A DNA stretch of 6,631 bases from Gammaproteobacteria bacterium. GTDB taxonomy: Bacteria; Pseudomonadota; Gammaproteobacteria; Enterobacterales; GCA-2746155. The notes beneath the pieces are model-generated. The model was not told the DNA's origin and searched no databases. It saw only the letters and a program-made list of their open reading frames with translations. Positions 1 to 6,505 of the stretch are shown here, in pieces (the stretch's first letter is position 1; every line of letters begins with the position of its first letter). Made by a program: the position numbers and the translations under genes. The stretch lies in contig JAAGZM010000674.1 in assembly GCA_024206355.1 (NCBI GenBank), forward strand, positions 1 through 6,631, written 5' to 3'.

Positions 1-1
1 A

Positions 2-226
2 GGAACAGTAAAATGGTTTAATAACGCTAAAGGTTATGGTTTTATTAAATCGGCAGAAGGTGGTAATGATATTTTTGTTCATTACTCTACGATCGAAATG
101 GAAGGCTATAAAAGCTTAAAAGCCGGTCAAGAAGTTACTTTTGATTTATCCGATGGTCCTAGAGGTGTCCACGCAACAGATATTACGACAAAAGATATTA
201 CGACAAAAGATAAAACCGCTAAATAG
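2..226 (+). CDS. cspD: Cold-shock-domain protein, CspD-like (5' end cut off by the window)
   Basis: The frame opening at base 2 reads 74 codons to a TAG stop and begins GTVKWFNN, which in CspA/CspD family proteins starts at about residue 4, so only about three codons are missing. It shows both nucleic-acid-binding motifs of the cold-shock domain: RNP1 KGYGFI (residues 10-15 of the visible part) and RNP2 DIFVHY (23-28). The segment HYSTIEMEGYKSLKAGQ resembles E. coli CspD (HYSTIQMDGYRTLKAGQ) more than CspA. Family members are small cytoplasmic five-stranded beta-barrels that bind single-stranded DNA or RNA; E. coli CspD is a stationary-phase inhibitor of DNA replication. That role is transferred by similarity and is not shown here. 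The tail beyond the fold contains DITTK twice in a row, from a 15-bp duplication, and ends DKTAK. The gene converges on sucD, with its stop codon inside the shared terminator. A cold-shock protein of another subclass is possible, since the symbol rests on similarity only. Confidence 0.88.
   Translation, partial: GTVKWFNNAKGYGFIKSAEGGNDIFVHYSTIEMEGYKSLKAGQEVTFDLSDGPRGVHATDITTKDITTKDKTAK
179..208 (+). repeat. Two exact tandem copies of a 15-bp unit in the cspD-like tail
   Basis: GATATTACGACAAAA occurs at 179-193 and again, unchanged, at 194-208. The unit is a multiple of three, so the frame is kept and the protein gains a second DITTK. The identity of the copies at every third base suggests recent slippage rather than selected protein repetition; this is inference. 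It lies after the cold-shock fold, where length changes should be tolerated. Confidence 0.9.
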
Positions 227-239
227 ATAGCGGTTTTAT
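210..239. terminator. Bidirectional rho-independent terminator between cspD-like gene and sucD
   Basis: ATAAAACCGCTA (210-221) and TAGCGGTTTTAT (228-239) form a perfect 12-bp stem around a 6-nt loop, AATAGA. On either strand the GC-containing core is followed by a T run: TTTTATTTC on the + strand, TTTTATCTTTTG on the - strand. It lies 17 nt beyond the sucD stop and includes the last codons and TAG stop of the cspD-like gene, so it can end transcripts from both converging units. The stem has only four G-C pairs and part of the T run is inside the stem, so strength is uncertain. Confidence 0.8.
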
Positions 240-256
240 TTCAAGTTTAAGTTTAT

Positions 257-1129
257 CTACCAACCGGTAATATCTTTCAGCCCTGCTCCAATATCAGCAA
301 GGCTTCTTACAGTTTTTACGCCAGCATCTTCAAGTGCTGCAAATTTCTCTACTGCCGTACCTTTACCGCCAGCGATAATTGCACCTGCGTGACCCATACG
401 TTTTCCAGCTGGGGCTGTTACACCTGCTATGTATGAAACTACTGGTTTTGTCACATTAGCCTTAATGTAAGCGGCGGCTTCTTCTTCCGCTGTTCCACCA
501 ATCTCACCAATCATTACAATTGCTTCAGTTTTATCATCAGCTTGAAACTTAGAAAGGATATCAATGAAGTTAGAACCTGGAATTGGGTCGCCACCGATAC
601 CTACACAGGTAGACTGTCCAAAACCATAGTCAGTCGTTTGCTTGACTGCTTCGTACGTCAATGTACCTGAACGAGAAACAATTCCCACTCTACCTGGTAA
701 ATGAATATGACCGGGCATAATACCAATCTTACATTCGCCTGGCGTGATAACACCTGGACAGTTAGGTCCAACTAATTGTACGCCCATCTCATCACATCTG
801 ATTTTAACATCTAGCATGTCGAGGGTAGGAATTCCTTCAGTTATACAAACGATTAGTTTTACACCTGAGTATGCCGCTTCTAGAATTGAATCTTTACAAA
901 ATGGTGCAGGGACATAGATTACAGATGCGTCTGCTTCAGTTTCTTCAACCGCTTCTTTAACTGTATTAAATACTGGAAGCCCAAGATGAGTTTGCCCACC
1001 TTTGCCCGGTGTTACACCACCGACCATTTTTGTACCATACTCAATTGCTTGTTCAGAATGAAATGTTCCTTGAGACCCTGTGAAACCTTGACAGATTACA
1101 CTAGTACTTTTATCAATCATTATGCTCAT
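257..1129 (-). CDS. sucD: Succinate-CoA ligase [ADP-forming] subunit alpha
   Basis: This is the alpha subunit of succinyl-CoA synthetase, which binds CoA and carries the phosphohistidine used to convert succinyl-CoA, phosphate and nucleoside diphosphate into succinate, CoA and nucleoside triphosphate in the cytoplasm. The 290 residues match the family length (E. coli 289). The N-terminal CoA-binding Rossmann domain has GFTGSQGTFHSEQA (15-28) and GGVTPGKGG (37-45). The second domain shows GPNCPGVITPGECKIG (121-136), SRSGTLTYE (152-160) and GGDPIPGSNF (179-188). The catalytic histidine is His247 in RMGHAGAI, and GGKGTA (254-259) follows it. The start is supported by alignment with E. coli MSILIDK and by GGAGG at 1138-1142, 8 nt upstream and inside the end of sucC. 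The gene is last in the operon, 3 bp after sucC, so translational coupling of the two subunits is likely. It ends in TAG, 17 nt before the terminator stem. No active-site residue is missing. Confidence 0.98.
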   Translation of the reverse strand: MSIMIDKSTSVICQGFTGSQGTFHSEQAIEYGTKMVGGVTPGKGGQTHLGLPVFNTVKEAVEETEADASVIYVPAPFCKDSILEAAYSGVKLIVCITEGIPTLDMLDVKIRCDEMGVQLVGPNCPGVITPGECKIGIMPGHIHLPGRVGIVSRSGTLTYEAVKQTTDYGFGQSTCVGIGGDPIPGSNFIDILSKFQADDKTEAIVMIGEIGGTAEEEAAAYIKANVTKPVVSYIAGVTAPAGKRMGHAGAIIAGGKGTAVEKFAALEDAGVKTVRSLADIGAGLKDITGW

Positions 1130-1132
1130 CAG

Positions 1133-2296
1133 TTATGCCTCCACTGATTTAACGGCTTTGTCTGCTGCATCGGCAAGACCTTCAGCTGCTATAATATTCA
1201 AACCACTGTCTGCTAGTAACTTAGAGCCGATATCAGCACGATTACCTTCCAGACGAACAATAACAGGAACAGCAACACCAACTTCTTGAACTGCGCCAAT
1301 AATACCTTCAGCAATCAAATCACAACGCACGATCCCACCAAAGATATTCACCATGATAGCTTTCACTTTGTCATCTGTAAGAATGATTTTAAATGCTTCA
1401 ACAACACGGTCTTTCGTTGCTCCACCCCCAACATCAAGGAAGTTTGCAGGGTTTCCACCATGAATTTTAATAATATCCATTGTACCCATTGCAAGACCAG
1501 CACCATTGACTAAGCAACCGATATTACCATCTAATGCAACATAGTTAAGATCCCAGTGTGCAGCTCTTGCTTCACGCTCATCTTCCTGACTCGGATCATG
1601 CATTTCACGAACTTTAGGATGACGATATAAAGCATTACCATCAATTCCTATTTTTGCATCAAGACAATGCAAGTTACCTTTATCTGTGACTACGAGTGGA
1701 TTAATTTCCATAAGCGCTAAATCGCAGTCATGAAATAATCTTGAAAGTTTCATAAAGATTGAAGTAAATTGCTTTATCTGCTTAGGATTTAGTCCCAACT
1801 TAAATGCCAACTCGCGACCTTGATAAGGCATCGCTCCGGTCAAAGGGTCAATAATAGCTTTGTGGATTTTCTCAGGTGTCTCTTCAGCAACCTTCTCAAT
1901 CTCAACACCACCTTCTGTTGATGCCATGAAAACAACTCGACGACTTGCTCTGTCAATGACTGCACCTAGGTACAATTCAGAAGCAATATCCGTACAAGTT
2001 TCAACTAAAATCTTACTAACAGGCTGTCCAGCCGCATCGGTTTGGTAAGTCACTAAATTCTTACCTAACCATTGATGAGCAAACTTTTTCACTTCTTCTT
2101 TAGATTTAACCAGCTTTACACCACCAGACTTACCTCGTCCGCCAGCATGTACCTGACATTTCACTACCCATGTATCGCCACCTATTTGGCCTGCAGCTTC
2201 AAAAGCCGCTGTTGCTGAATCAACAGCTATGCCATCAGAAACAGGCAGACCATATTCACGAAATAGCTGTTTACCTTGATACTCATGCAAATTCAT
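1133..2296 (-). CDS. sucC: Succinate-CoA ligase [ADP-forming] subunit beta
   Basis: This is the beta subunit of succinyl-CoA synthetase, which binds the nucleotide through an ATP-grasp fold and partners SucD. Its 387 residues compare with 388 in E. coli. The start MNLHEYQGKQLF is the family's usual N-terminus. The ATP-grasp part shows Lys46 in VVKCQVHAGG and the glycine loop GGRGKSGG (52-59), Glu107 in SELYLGAV, and the metal-binding MEINPL (196-201, Glu197/Asn199) and DAKI (Asp213). The C-terminal ligase domain contains VNGAGLAMGTMD (263-274), GGNPANFLDVGGGA (280-293) and NIFGGIVRCD (317-326). AGGA at 2304-2307 lies 7 nt before the ATG. The gene follows sucB by 36 bp and precedes sucD by 3 bp. 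Nucleotide preference (ADP or GDP) cannot be settled from sequence; E. coli-type enzymes mainly use ADP. The gene is intact, with all recognised catalytic residues present. Confidence 0.98.
   Translation of the reverse strand: MNLHEYQGKQLFREYGLPVSDGIAVDSATAAFEAAGQIGGDTWVVKCQVHAGGRGKSGGVKLVKSKEEVKKFAHQWLGKNLVTYQTDAAGQPVSKILVETCTDIASELYLGAVIDRASRRVVFMASTEGGVEIEKVAEETPEKIHKAIIDPLTGAMPYQGRELAFKLGLNPKQIKQFTSIFMKLSRLFHDCDLALMEINPLVVTDKGNLHCLDAKIGIDGNALYRHPKVREMHDPSQEDEREARAAHWDLNYVALDGNIGCLVNGAGLAMGTMDIIKIHGGNPANFLDVGGGATKDRVVEAFKIILTDDKVKAIMVNIFGGIVRCDLIAEGIIGAVQEVGVAVPVIVRLEGNRADIGSKLLADSGLNIIAAEGLADAADKAVKSVEA
1138..1144 (-). promoter_or_regulatory. sucD ribosome binding site inside the 3' end of sucC
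   Basis: GTGGAGG on the - strand is a strong Shine-Dalgarno match, 8 nt before the sucD ATG. It is also read as the codons for Val-Glu near the end of sucC, so ribosomes finishing sucC pass over it. With the 3-bp gap, this favours coupled, near-equal synthesis of the alpha and beta subunits of the heterotetramer. Confidence 0.85.
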
Positions 2297-2332
2297 AATA
2301 TTTTCCTGTAAGTGTTAACTATCAATAAATCG

Positions 2333-3517
2333 TTATATTTCTAATAAAATTCTTGCTGGATCTTCTAGTAATTCTTTAATGGTTTTCAAAAAGCCTACAG
2401 ACTCTTTGCCATCAACCATGCGGTGGTCATAAGAGAATGCCATGTACATCATTGGTAAAATAACAACTTCACCATTTACAGCCATTGGCCTTTCTTTTGT
2501 AGCATGCATCCCCAAAATTCCGCTCTGAGGAGGGTTGATAATTGGCGTAGACATTAGCGAGCCAAAAACACCGCCATTTGATACAGTGAAAGTTCCACCC
2601 GTTAATTCACCAACCGTTAGCTTATTTTCCTGGGCGCGCATTCCTAAATCTCTGATTTTTAATTCAATTTCTGCCATTGATAGCATATCAGCATCTCTGA
2701 TAATAGGAACCACTAAACCTCGTGGCGATGATACTGCAACACCAATATCATAATAACCATGATAAACCACATCATTACCATCAATTGAAGCATTTACTCC
2801 AGGATATCGTTTAAGTGCCTCAACGGCAGCTTTAATAAAGAAAGACATAAAGCCAAGACGAACACCTTTAGCTTTTTCAAATGACTCTTTATACTTTTTA
2901 CGAAGGTCCATCACAGGCTTCATGTTTAATTCATTAAAGGTGGTCAGTGTTGCAGATGTTTGTTGTGATTCAACAAGGCGTTCCGCAATACGAGCTCTTA
3001 GACGTGTCATTGGCACACGTTTTTCAGTACGCTCTCCAGCGACTGGGGAATCAACAACCACCGCAGGAGCAGCTGTCTTTTGGCTTGCCGTTGCATTATC
3101 AACAAAAGATTGCACATCTTCTCGTGTCAATCGTCCGCCCTTTCCTGTTGCAGGAATTGCTGAAGATTCTAAATTATGTTCTGAAATAAGTCTTCTAACA
3201 GCTGGTGACAAACTTTCACTATCAGAAATAGAGGTAGCAGCAGTGGCTTCAGTGCTCGTCTCAGCAACAGGCGCTGAACCACCCGCTTTAAAGGTAGCAA
3301 TTACCTGTTCAGCGTTAACAGTTTCACCATCTTGATGAATAATATCGACGAGTACACCGTTATCTGGGGCAACAACCTCGAGCACAACCTTATCGGTTTC
3401 AATATCTACAAGATTTTCATCCCGCTCTACCGCTTCACCGGGTTGCTTATGCCAAGTTGCAATTGTTGCATCAGCAACTGATTCTGGTAATACTGGTACT
3501 TTGATTTCTATTGTCAT
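2333..3517 (-). CDS. sucB: 2-oxoglutarate dehydrogenase E2: dihydrolipoyl succinyltransferase
   Basis: SucB forms the core of the 2-oxoglutarate dehydrogenase complex and moves the succinyl group from E1o through its lipoyl arm to CoA. The 394-residue chain has the usual single-lipoyl layout. The N-terminal lipoyl domain (about 1-77) has Lys43 in the ETDKVVLE motif as the lipoylated residue. An Ala/Ser/Thr-rich linker (about 80-100) is followed by the peripheral subunit-binding domain (about 102-138, LSPAVRRLI...GKGGRLTREDV). A second flexible linker (about 139-165) leads to the acyltransferase domain (about 166-394), which includes FNELNM (194-199) and the catalytic SYDHRMVDGKE (362-372, His365 and Asp369). 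The succinyltransferase identity, rather than pyruvate dehydrogenase E2, follows from these motifs and from sucA immediately upstream. It is slightly shorter than E. coli SucB (405), with the difference apparently in the linkers. AAGGA at 3524-3528 lies 6 nt before the ATG; sucA ends 25 bp upstream. Confidence 0.98.
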   Translation of the reverse strand: MTIEIKVPVLPESVADATIATWHKQPGEAVERDENLVDIETDKVVLEVVAPDNGVLVDIIHQDGETVNAEQVIATFKAGGSAPVAETSTEATAATSISDSESLSPAVRRLISEHNLESSAIPATGKGGRLTREDVQSFVDNATASQKTAAPAVVVDSPVAGERTEKRVPMTRLRARIAERLVESQQTSATLTTFNELNMKPVMDLRKKYKESFEKAKGVRLGFMSFFIKAAVEALKRYPGVNASIDGNDVVYHGYYDIGVAVSSPRGLVVPIIRDADMLSMAEIELKIRDLGMRAQENKLTVGELTGGTFTVSNGGVFGSLMSTPIINPPQSGILGMHATKERPMAVNGEVVILPMMYMAFSYDHRMVDGKESVGFLKTIKELLEDPARILLEI

Positions 3518-3542
3518 TGCTAATCCTTAATCGTTACGCTTC

Positions 3543-6353
3543 CTAACCTTGAAGAGCGTCTAAAACTAACATTTCTTGCTGTTTAACATGCAGAGCCACA
3601 CTTCCAGCAGCGGGTGCAGCTGATGCCTCTCTACTACATAATCGTGTTCTATTATCACCCGGTAAACAACCGTTAAAGTGATGTAGACTACTAAACCAAG
3701 CTCCTTGATTTAGAGGCTCTTCTTGGCACCATATCCATTCCTTAACATCTGAATACTGCTCTAAAGTAGAATGCAGATCCTTTTTGGGGAATGGGTAAAG
3801 TTGTTCCAAGCGAATAATAGCGACTGTATCTAATCCAAATTCTGAACGTTTATTAATTAAGTCGTAATAAACCTTACCACTACAAAGCACGACTCTATTT
3901 ACTTTGCTTACATCTTGTTCTTCAACCTCTGGAATTACATTATGGAATTCACCATTAATTAACTCATCAGCATCAGATACCGCTAACGGATGTCGTAGTA
4001 AACTTTTTGGCGTCATTACTATTAGAGGACGTCGCATAGGTCGAACCATCTGACGTCTTAGCATGTGGAATGTCTGAGCAGGAGTACTTGGAACACAAAC
4101 CTGAATATTATGCTCAGCACAAAGTTGTAAATAACGTTCAAGGCGAGCAGATGAATGCTCGGGACCTTGCCCTTCGTATCCATGGGGCAGTAACATGACC
4201 AAACTACTTAGACGACCCCATTTATGTTCTCCTGAAGAGATGAATTGATCAATAACAACTTGTGCACCGTTAGCAAAATCACCGAATTGTGCCTCCCAAA
4301 CAACCAAACTTCTTGGCTCAGTGGAAGCATAACCGTATTCAAATGCTAATACGGCTTCTTCAGAGAGTACTGAATCAAAGACTTCAAATTTTCCTTGAGT
4401 TGGAGAAATATGCTCAAGTGGTATATGGGTATGGGCATCATTTTGATCGTGCAAAACAGCATGTCGATGGAAGAAAGTTCCTCGTCCACTATCTTGACCA
4501 CATAAACGGATACTAAAGCCTTCATTAATGAGAGAAGCATAGGCCAATGTTTCACTAAAACCCCAGTCTAATAATGTCTTACCTTGAGACATTTTTACTC
4601 TTGCTTGCATGAGTTTAGCAACACGACTATGCAATTTTATATTATCTGGAACGTCTACTAATTTCTCTGCGAGAAAATGCAAAGTATCTTTATTCAATGT
4701 CGTATTGTTCGGCTCATTCCATTCTTTGTTATGGTGAGAAACCCAATCAACACTAAACTCGTGTCTTTGAATTGGTAACCAATTGGGTACCATATTTTTC
4801 CCGACTTCCAAAGCTGTACGGTATTTTTCTATAATATCTTTTTCTTGTTGCTTAGAAATAACGCCTTCTTTAATTAACGCATCAGCATAAATCTTTCTTG
4901 TTGTCGGATGCTTACGAATAACTTGATACATTAACGGCTGAGTAGCTCTCGGTTCGTCCGCTTCATTGTGACCATGTCTTCGATAACAAAAGAGATCGAT
5001 AACCACGTCTTTATGAAACTTCATTCGATAATCAAGGGCTAAACGAGTTACAAAAACTACGGATTCAGGATCATCGGCATTTACATGAAAAATCGGTGCC
5101 TTAACCATTTTAGCAACATCAGTACAATAACTGGTTGAACGTATATCCACTTGTTTATTGGTAGTAAAACCTACTTGATTATTGATAACAATATGGATTG
5201 TTCCACCTGTGTAGAAACCTCGTGTTTGTGACATGTTAAATGTTTCTGCCACAACACCTTGACCTGTAAACGCTGAGTCGCCATGAATAGCAACAGGTAA
5301 TACCTGATCGCCGATTTCATCAAACCGTCTATCTTGTCGTGCTCTGACAGAGCCTTGAACAACCGGTGCTGCAATTTCTAAGTGCGATGGATTAAATGCC
5401 AATACCAAATGTACTGGGCCTCCAGACGTACTCATATCTGATGAAAAACCTTGATGATATTTAACATCACCCGAACCACTTAAAATTTCGGCTTTACCTT
5501 CAAATTCATCAAATAATTCACTCGGTACTTTGCCTAATAAATTCACTAAAACATTTAACCGCCCACGATGAGCCATACCAACGATTACTTCTTTTACCGA
5601 TTGGCTTCCAGCACGTTGAACTAAACCATGTAAGAGAGGCAACAGGCTTTCTCCTCCCTCTAATCCAAATCGCTTTGCTCCTGGGTACTTAGATGCTAGA
5701 TATTTTTCTAAACCTTCGGCAGCACTGAGATCTTCAAGTAAGTTAACTTTGTCTTTGCTAGAGAGTCGATATTCAGACTGCCCTGCTTCTAGATAATTTT
5801 CTATCCAAAGTTTTTCTTCAGCATTAGTAATGTAAATATATTCTGAGGCGACCGAACCACAATAGGTAGCTTCTAACTGAGCAACAATTTCGGCCAACGT
5901 TTTTTCATTAACACCTTCTAGGTTTCCGGTTCGGTATGTTTCATCCAAGTCTGCTTCGGTTAAACCGTGACTTGTAAGCTCTAATTCAGGTGCTTCTTCT
6001 TTTTCTCGAATATTGAGCGGATCAATATTAGCAACTTTATGACCACGTCCCCGATAAGTATTAATTAACTCCCAAACACCAAACTGTTTATCATTAACGA
6101 CAGCTTTGCCACCGGCATTAACCGATAATCTTGGTTTAGCTCCTAGTTCTTTGAAATAGTCTCTGATAACAGAATGAGAAACATCTTTATTTGCATTACC
6201 ATTGATCTGAGGTAATTCTTTGAAATGTTGCTGCCACTCAGGAGAAACTGAATTAGTATCATGGAGATATTGTTCGTATAACACTTCAAGATATGCGGCA
6301 TTTCCGCCACTAAATTGGGATGAATCACACCAACCTTGCATGTTTTTTGCCAT
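3543..6353 (-). CDS. sucA: 2-oxoglutarate dehydrogenase E1 component (thiamine diphosphate-dependent)
   Basis: SucA decarboxylates 2-oxoglutarate with thiamine diphosphate and passes the succinyl group to the lipoyl domain of SucB. The 936 residues match the family (E. coli 933). The N-terminal region (DSSQFSGGNAAYLEVLYEQY, 10-29), which in this family helps E1o bind the complex, is followed by WELINTYRGRGH (94-105). The catalytic part shows GMAHRGRLNVL (259-269, His262), KYHQGFSSD (298-306, His300), LAFNPSHLE (318-326) and the thiamine diphosphate/Mg motif from HGDS (357-360) to INNQVGFTT (390-398). CYRRHGHNEADEP (456-468) follows. The transketolase-like pyrimidine domain has GQDSGRGTFFHRHAV (619-633) and SEEAVLAFEYGYA (664-676); LLPHGYEGQGPEHSSAR (721-737) carries a conserved His. 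The C-terminal domain ends KQQEMLVLDALQG. The first ATG is preferred over Met5 because AGGAAGG lies 9 nt before it and nothing similar precedes Met5. The start follows sdhB by 152 bp. No truncation or frameshift is visible. Confidence 0.98.
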   Translation of the reverse strand: MAKNMQGWCDSSQFSGGNAAYLEVLYEQYLHDTNSVSPEWQQHFKELPQINGNANKDVSHSVIRDYFKELGAKPRLSVNAGGKAVVNDKQFGVWELINTYRGRGHKVANIDPLNIREKEEAPELELTSHGLTEADLDETYRTGNLEGVNEKTLAEIVAQLEATYCGSVASEYIYITNAEEKLWIENYLEAGQSEYRLSSKDKVNLLEDLSAAEGLEKYLASKYPGAKRFGLEGGESLLPLLHGLVQRAGSQSVKEVIVGMAHRGRLNVLVNLLGKVPSELFDEFEGKAEILSGSGDVKYHQGFSSDMSTSGGPVHLVLAFNPSHLEIAAPVVQGSVRARQDRRFDEIGDQVLPVAIHGDSAFTGQGVVAETFNMSQTRGFYTGGTIHIVINNQVGFTTNKQVDIRSTSYCTDVAKMVKAPIFHVNADDPESVVFVTRLALDYRMKFHKDVVIDLFCYRRHGHNEADEPRATQPLMYQVIRKHPTTRKIYADALIKEGVISKQQEKDIIEKYRTALEVGKNMVPNWLPIQRHEFSVDWVSHHNKEWNEPNNTTLNKDTLHFLAEKLVDVPDNIKLHSRVAKLMQARVKMSQGKTLLDWGFSETLAYASLINEGFSIRLCGQDSGRGTFFHRHAVLHDQNDAHTHIPLEHISPTQGKFEVFDSVLSEEAVLAFEYGYASTEPRSLVVWEAQFGDFANGAQVVIDQFISSGEHKWGRLSSLVMLLPHGYEGQGPEHSSARLERYLQLCAEHNIQVCVPSTPAQTFHMLRRQMVRPMRRPLIVMTPKSLLRHPLAVSDADELINGEFHNVIPEVEEQDVSKVNRVVLCSGKVYYDLINKRSEFGLDTVAIIRLEQLYPFPKKDLHSTLEQYSDVKEWIWCQEEPLNQGAWFSSLHHFNGCLPGDNRTRLCSREASAAPAAGSVALHVKQQEMLVLDALQG

Positions 6354-6362
6354 TGAAAGCAG

Positions 6363-6369
6363 CCTTCCT
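6363..6369 (-). promoter_or_regulatory. sucA ribosome binding site, decides the start
   Basis: AGGAAGG on the - strand ends 9 nt before the ATG at 6351-6353. The alternative in-frame ATG at 6339-6341 (Met5) is preceded by an A-rich stretch with no Shine-Dalgarno match. This supports the longer form, MAKNMQGW, although E. coli SucA also begins a few residues before the conserved tryptophan, so the family alone does not decide it. Confidence 0.75.
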
Positions 6370-6416
6370 GACTTAGTTTTATTATTTACAGCAATTTTTT
6401 ATAACTATCAAAACCT

Positions 6417-6445
6417 TTAGGTAAGTAGTATCACTTATTACCTAA
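6417..6445. repeat. Inverted repeat TTAGGTAA/TTACCTAA in the sucA leader
   Basis: Perfect 8-bp arms lie at 6417-6424 and 6438-6445 with 13 bp between them. As RNA this would be a weak hairpin with two G-C pairs and no adjoining T run typical of a terminator. It could be a hairpin in the leader or a dimeric protein site with half-sites 21 bp apart. I cannot assign a regulator. Confidence 0.5.
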
Positions 6446-6447
6446 TA

Positions 6448-6468
6448 ATTAGATATTAGATATTAGTT
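6448..6468 (+). repeat. Three 7-bp tandem repeats ATTAGAT/ATTAGAT/ATTAGTT
   Basis: Copies lie at 6448-6454, 6455-6461 and 6462-6468; the first two are identical and the third differs at one base. They may be slippage products in A+T-rich DNA or a phased array of half-sites. TTA-rich direct repeats are also a feature of ArcA sites, which control sdh and suc genes in E. coli, but the spacing does not match the ArcA pattern well, so I make no assignment. Confidence 0.55.
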
Positions 6469-6474
6469 AATATC
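6459..6474. promoter_or_regulatory. Perfect palindrome GATATTA-N2-TAATATC overlapping a -10-like box
   Basis: The 7-bp arms at 6459-6465 and 6468-6474 are exact inverted copies separated by 2 bp. On the - strand the palindrome overlaps the end of TATGAT (6472-6477) and would cover about -9 to +7 of a transcript starting near 6465, an operator-like position. The arms contain only one G-C pair each, so chance is a real alternative. Confidence 0.4.
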
Positions 6475-6505
6475 ATAGCCAAATTTTATAATTTTTAAAG
6501 CAAAA

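Larger units (their letters stand above)
6354..6505 (-). promoter_or_regulatory. sdhB-sucA intergenic region, 5' leader of sucA
   Basis: This 152-bp, very A+T-rich stretch separates the sdhB stop from the sucA start. No GC-rich hairpin with a T run follows sdhB, so transcription from sdh into suc, as in E. coli sdhCDAB-sucABCD, is plausible. It also has promoter-like elements read toward sucA. One is TATGAT at 6472-6477 (five of six to the -10 consensus, with no good -35 at normal spacing). The other is TTGATA (6406-6411) with AATAAT (6381-6386) at 19 bp, each five of six, but with long spacing. In DNA this A+T-rich such matches arise easily by chance. Three structured motifs inside are listed separately. 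Confidence 0.45.

Noticed and set aside
1286..1513. A 75-codon + strand open frame opposite sucC, and similar short frames at 1860-2048, 2535-2753 and 4289-4516
   Set aside because: All lie entirely within strongly conserved suc genes on the other strand and show no family motif; they are shadows.
2922..3335. A 137-codon open frame on the + strand opposite sucB
   Set aside because: It lies antisense to the E3-binding domain, linkers and part of the lipoyl domain of SucB. The Ala/Ser/Thr-rich linker codons leave the opposite strand free of stops. Its translation shows no recognisable domain and I see no ribosome binding site to support it.
3643..3760. Unusual-looking C-terminal SucA segment (RLCSREASAAPAAG, residues 904-917) as a possible frameshift or divergence
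   Set aside because: The frame continues normally and the segment corresponds to the RYAGRPASASPAVG region of E. coli SucA; only a few substitutions are involved and the flanks are well conserved.
6220..6420. A 66-codon + strand open frame reaching into the sdhB-sucA intergenic region
   Set aside because: Most of it is antisense to the conserved SucA N-terminus, and the rest crosses the sucA leader. No motif, no start signal.
6478..6505. A+T-only imperfect dyad just after sdhB as a possible terminator
   Set aside because: The symmetry around AAATTTTATAATTTTT has no G-C core, so it would not form a stable terminator hairpin; low-complexity DNA explains it.
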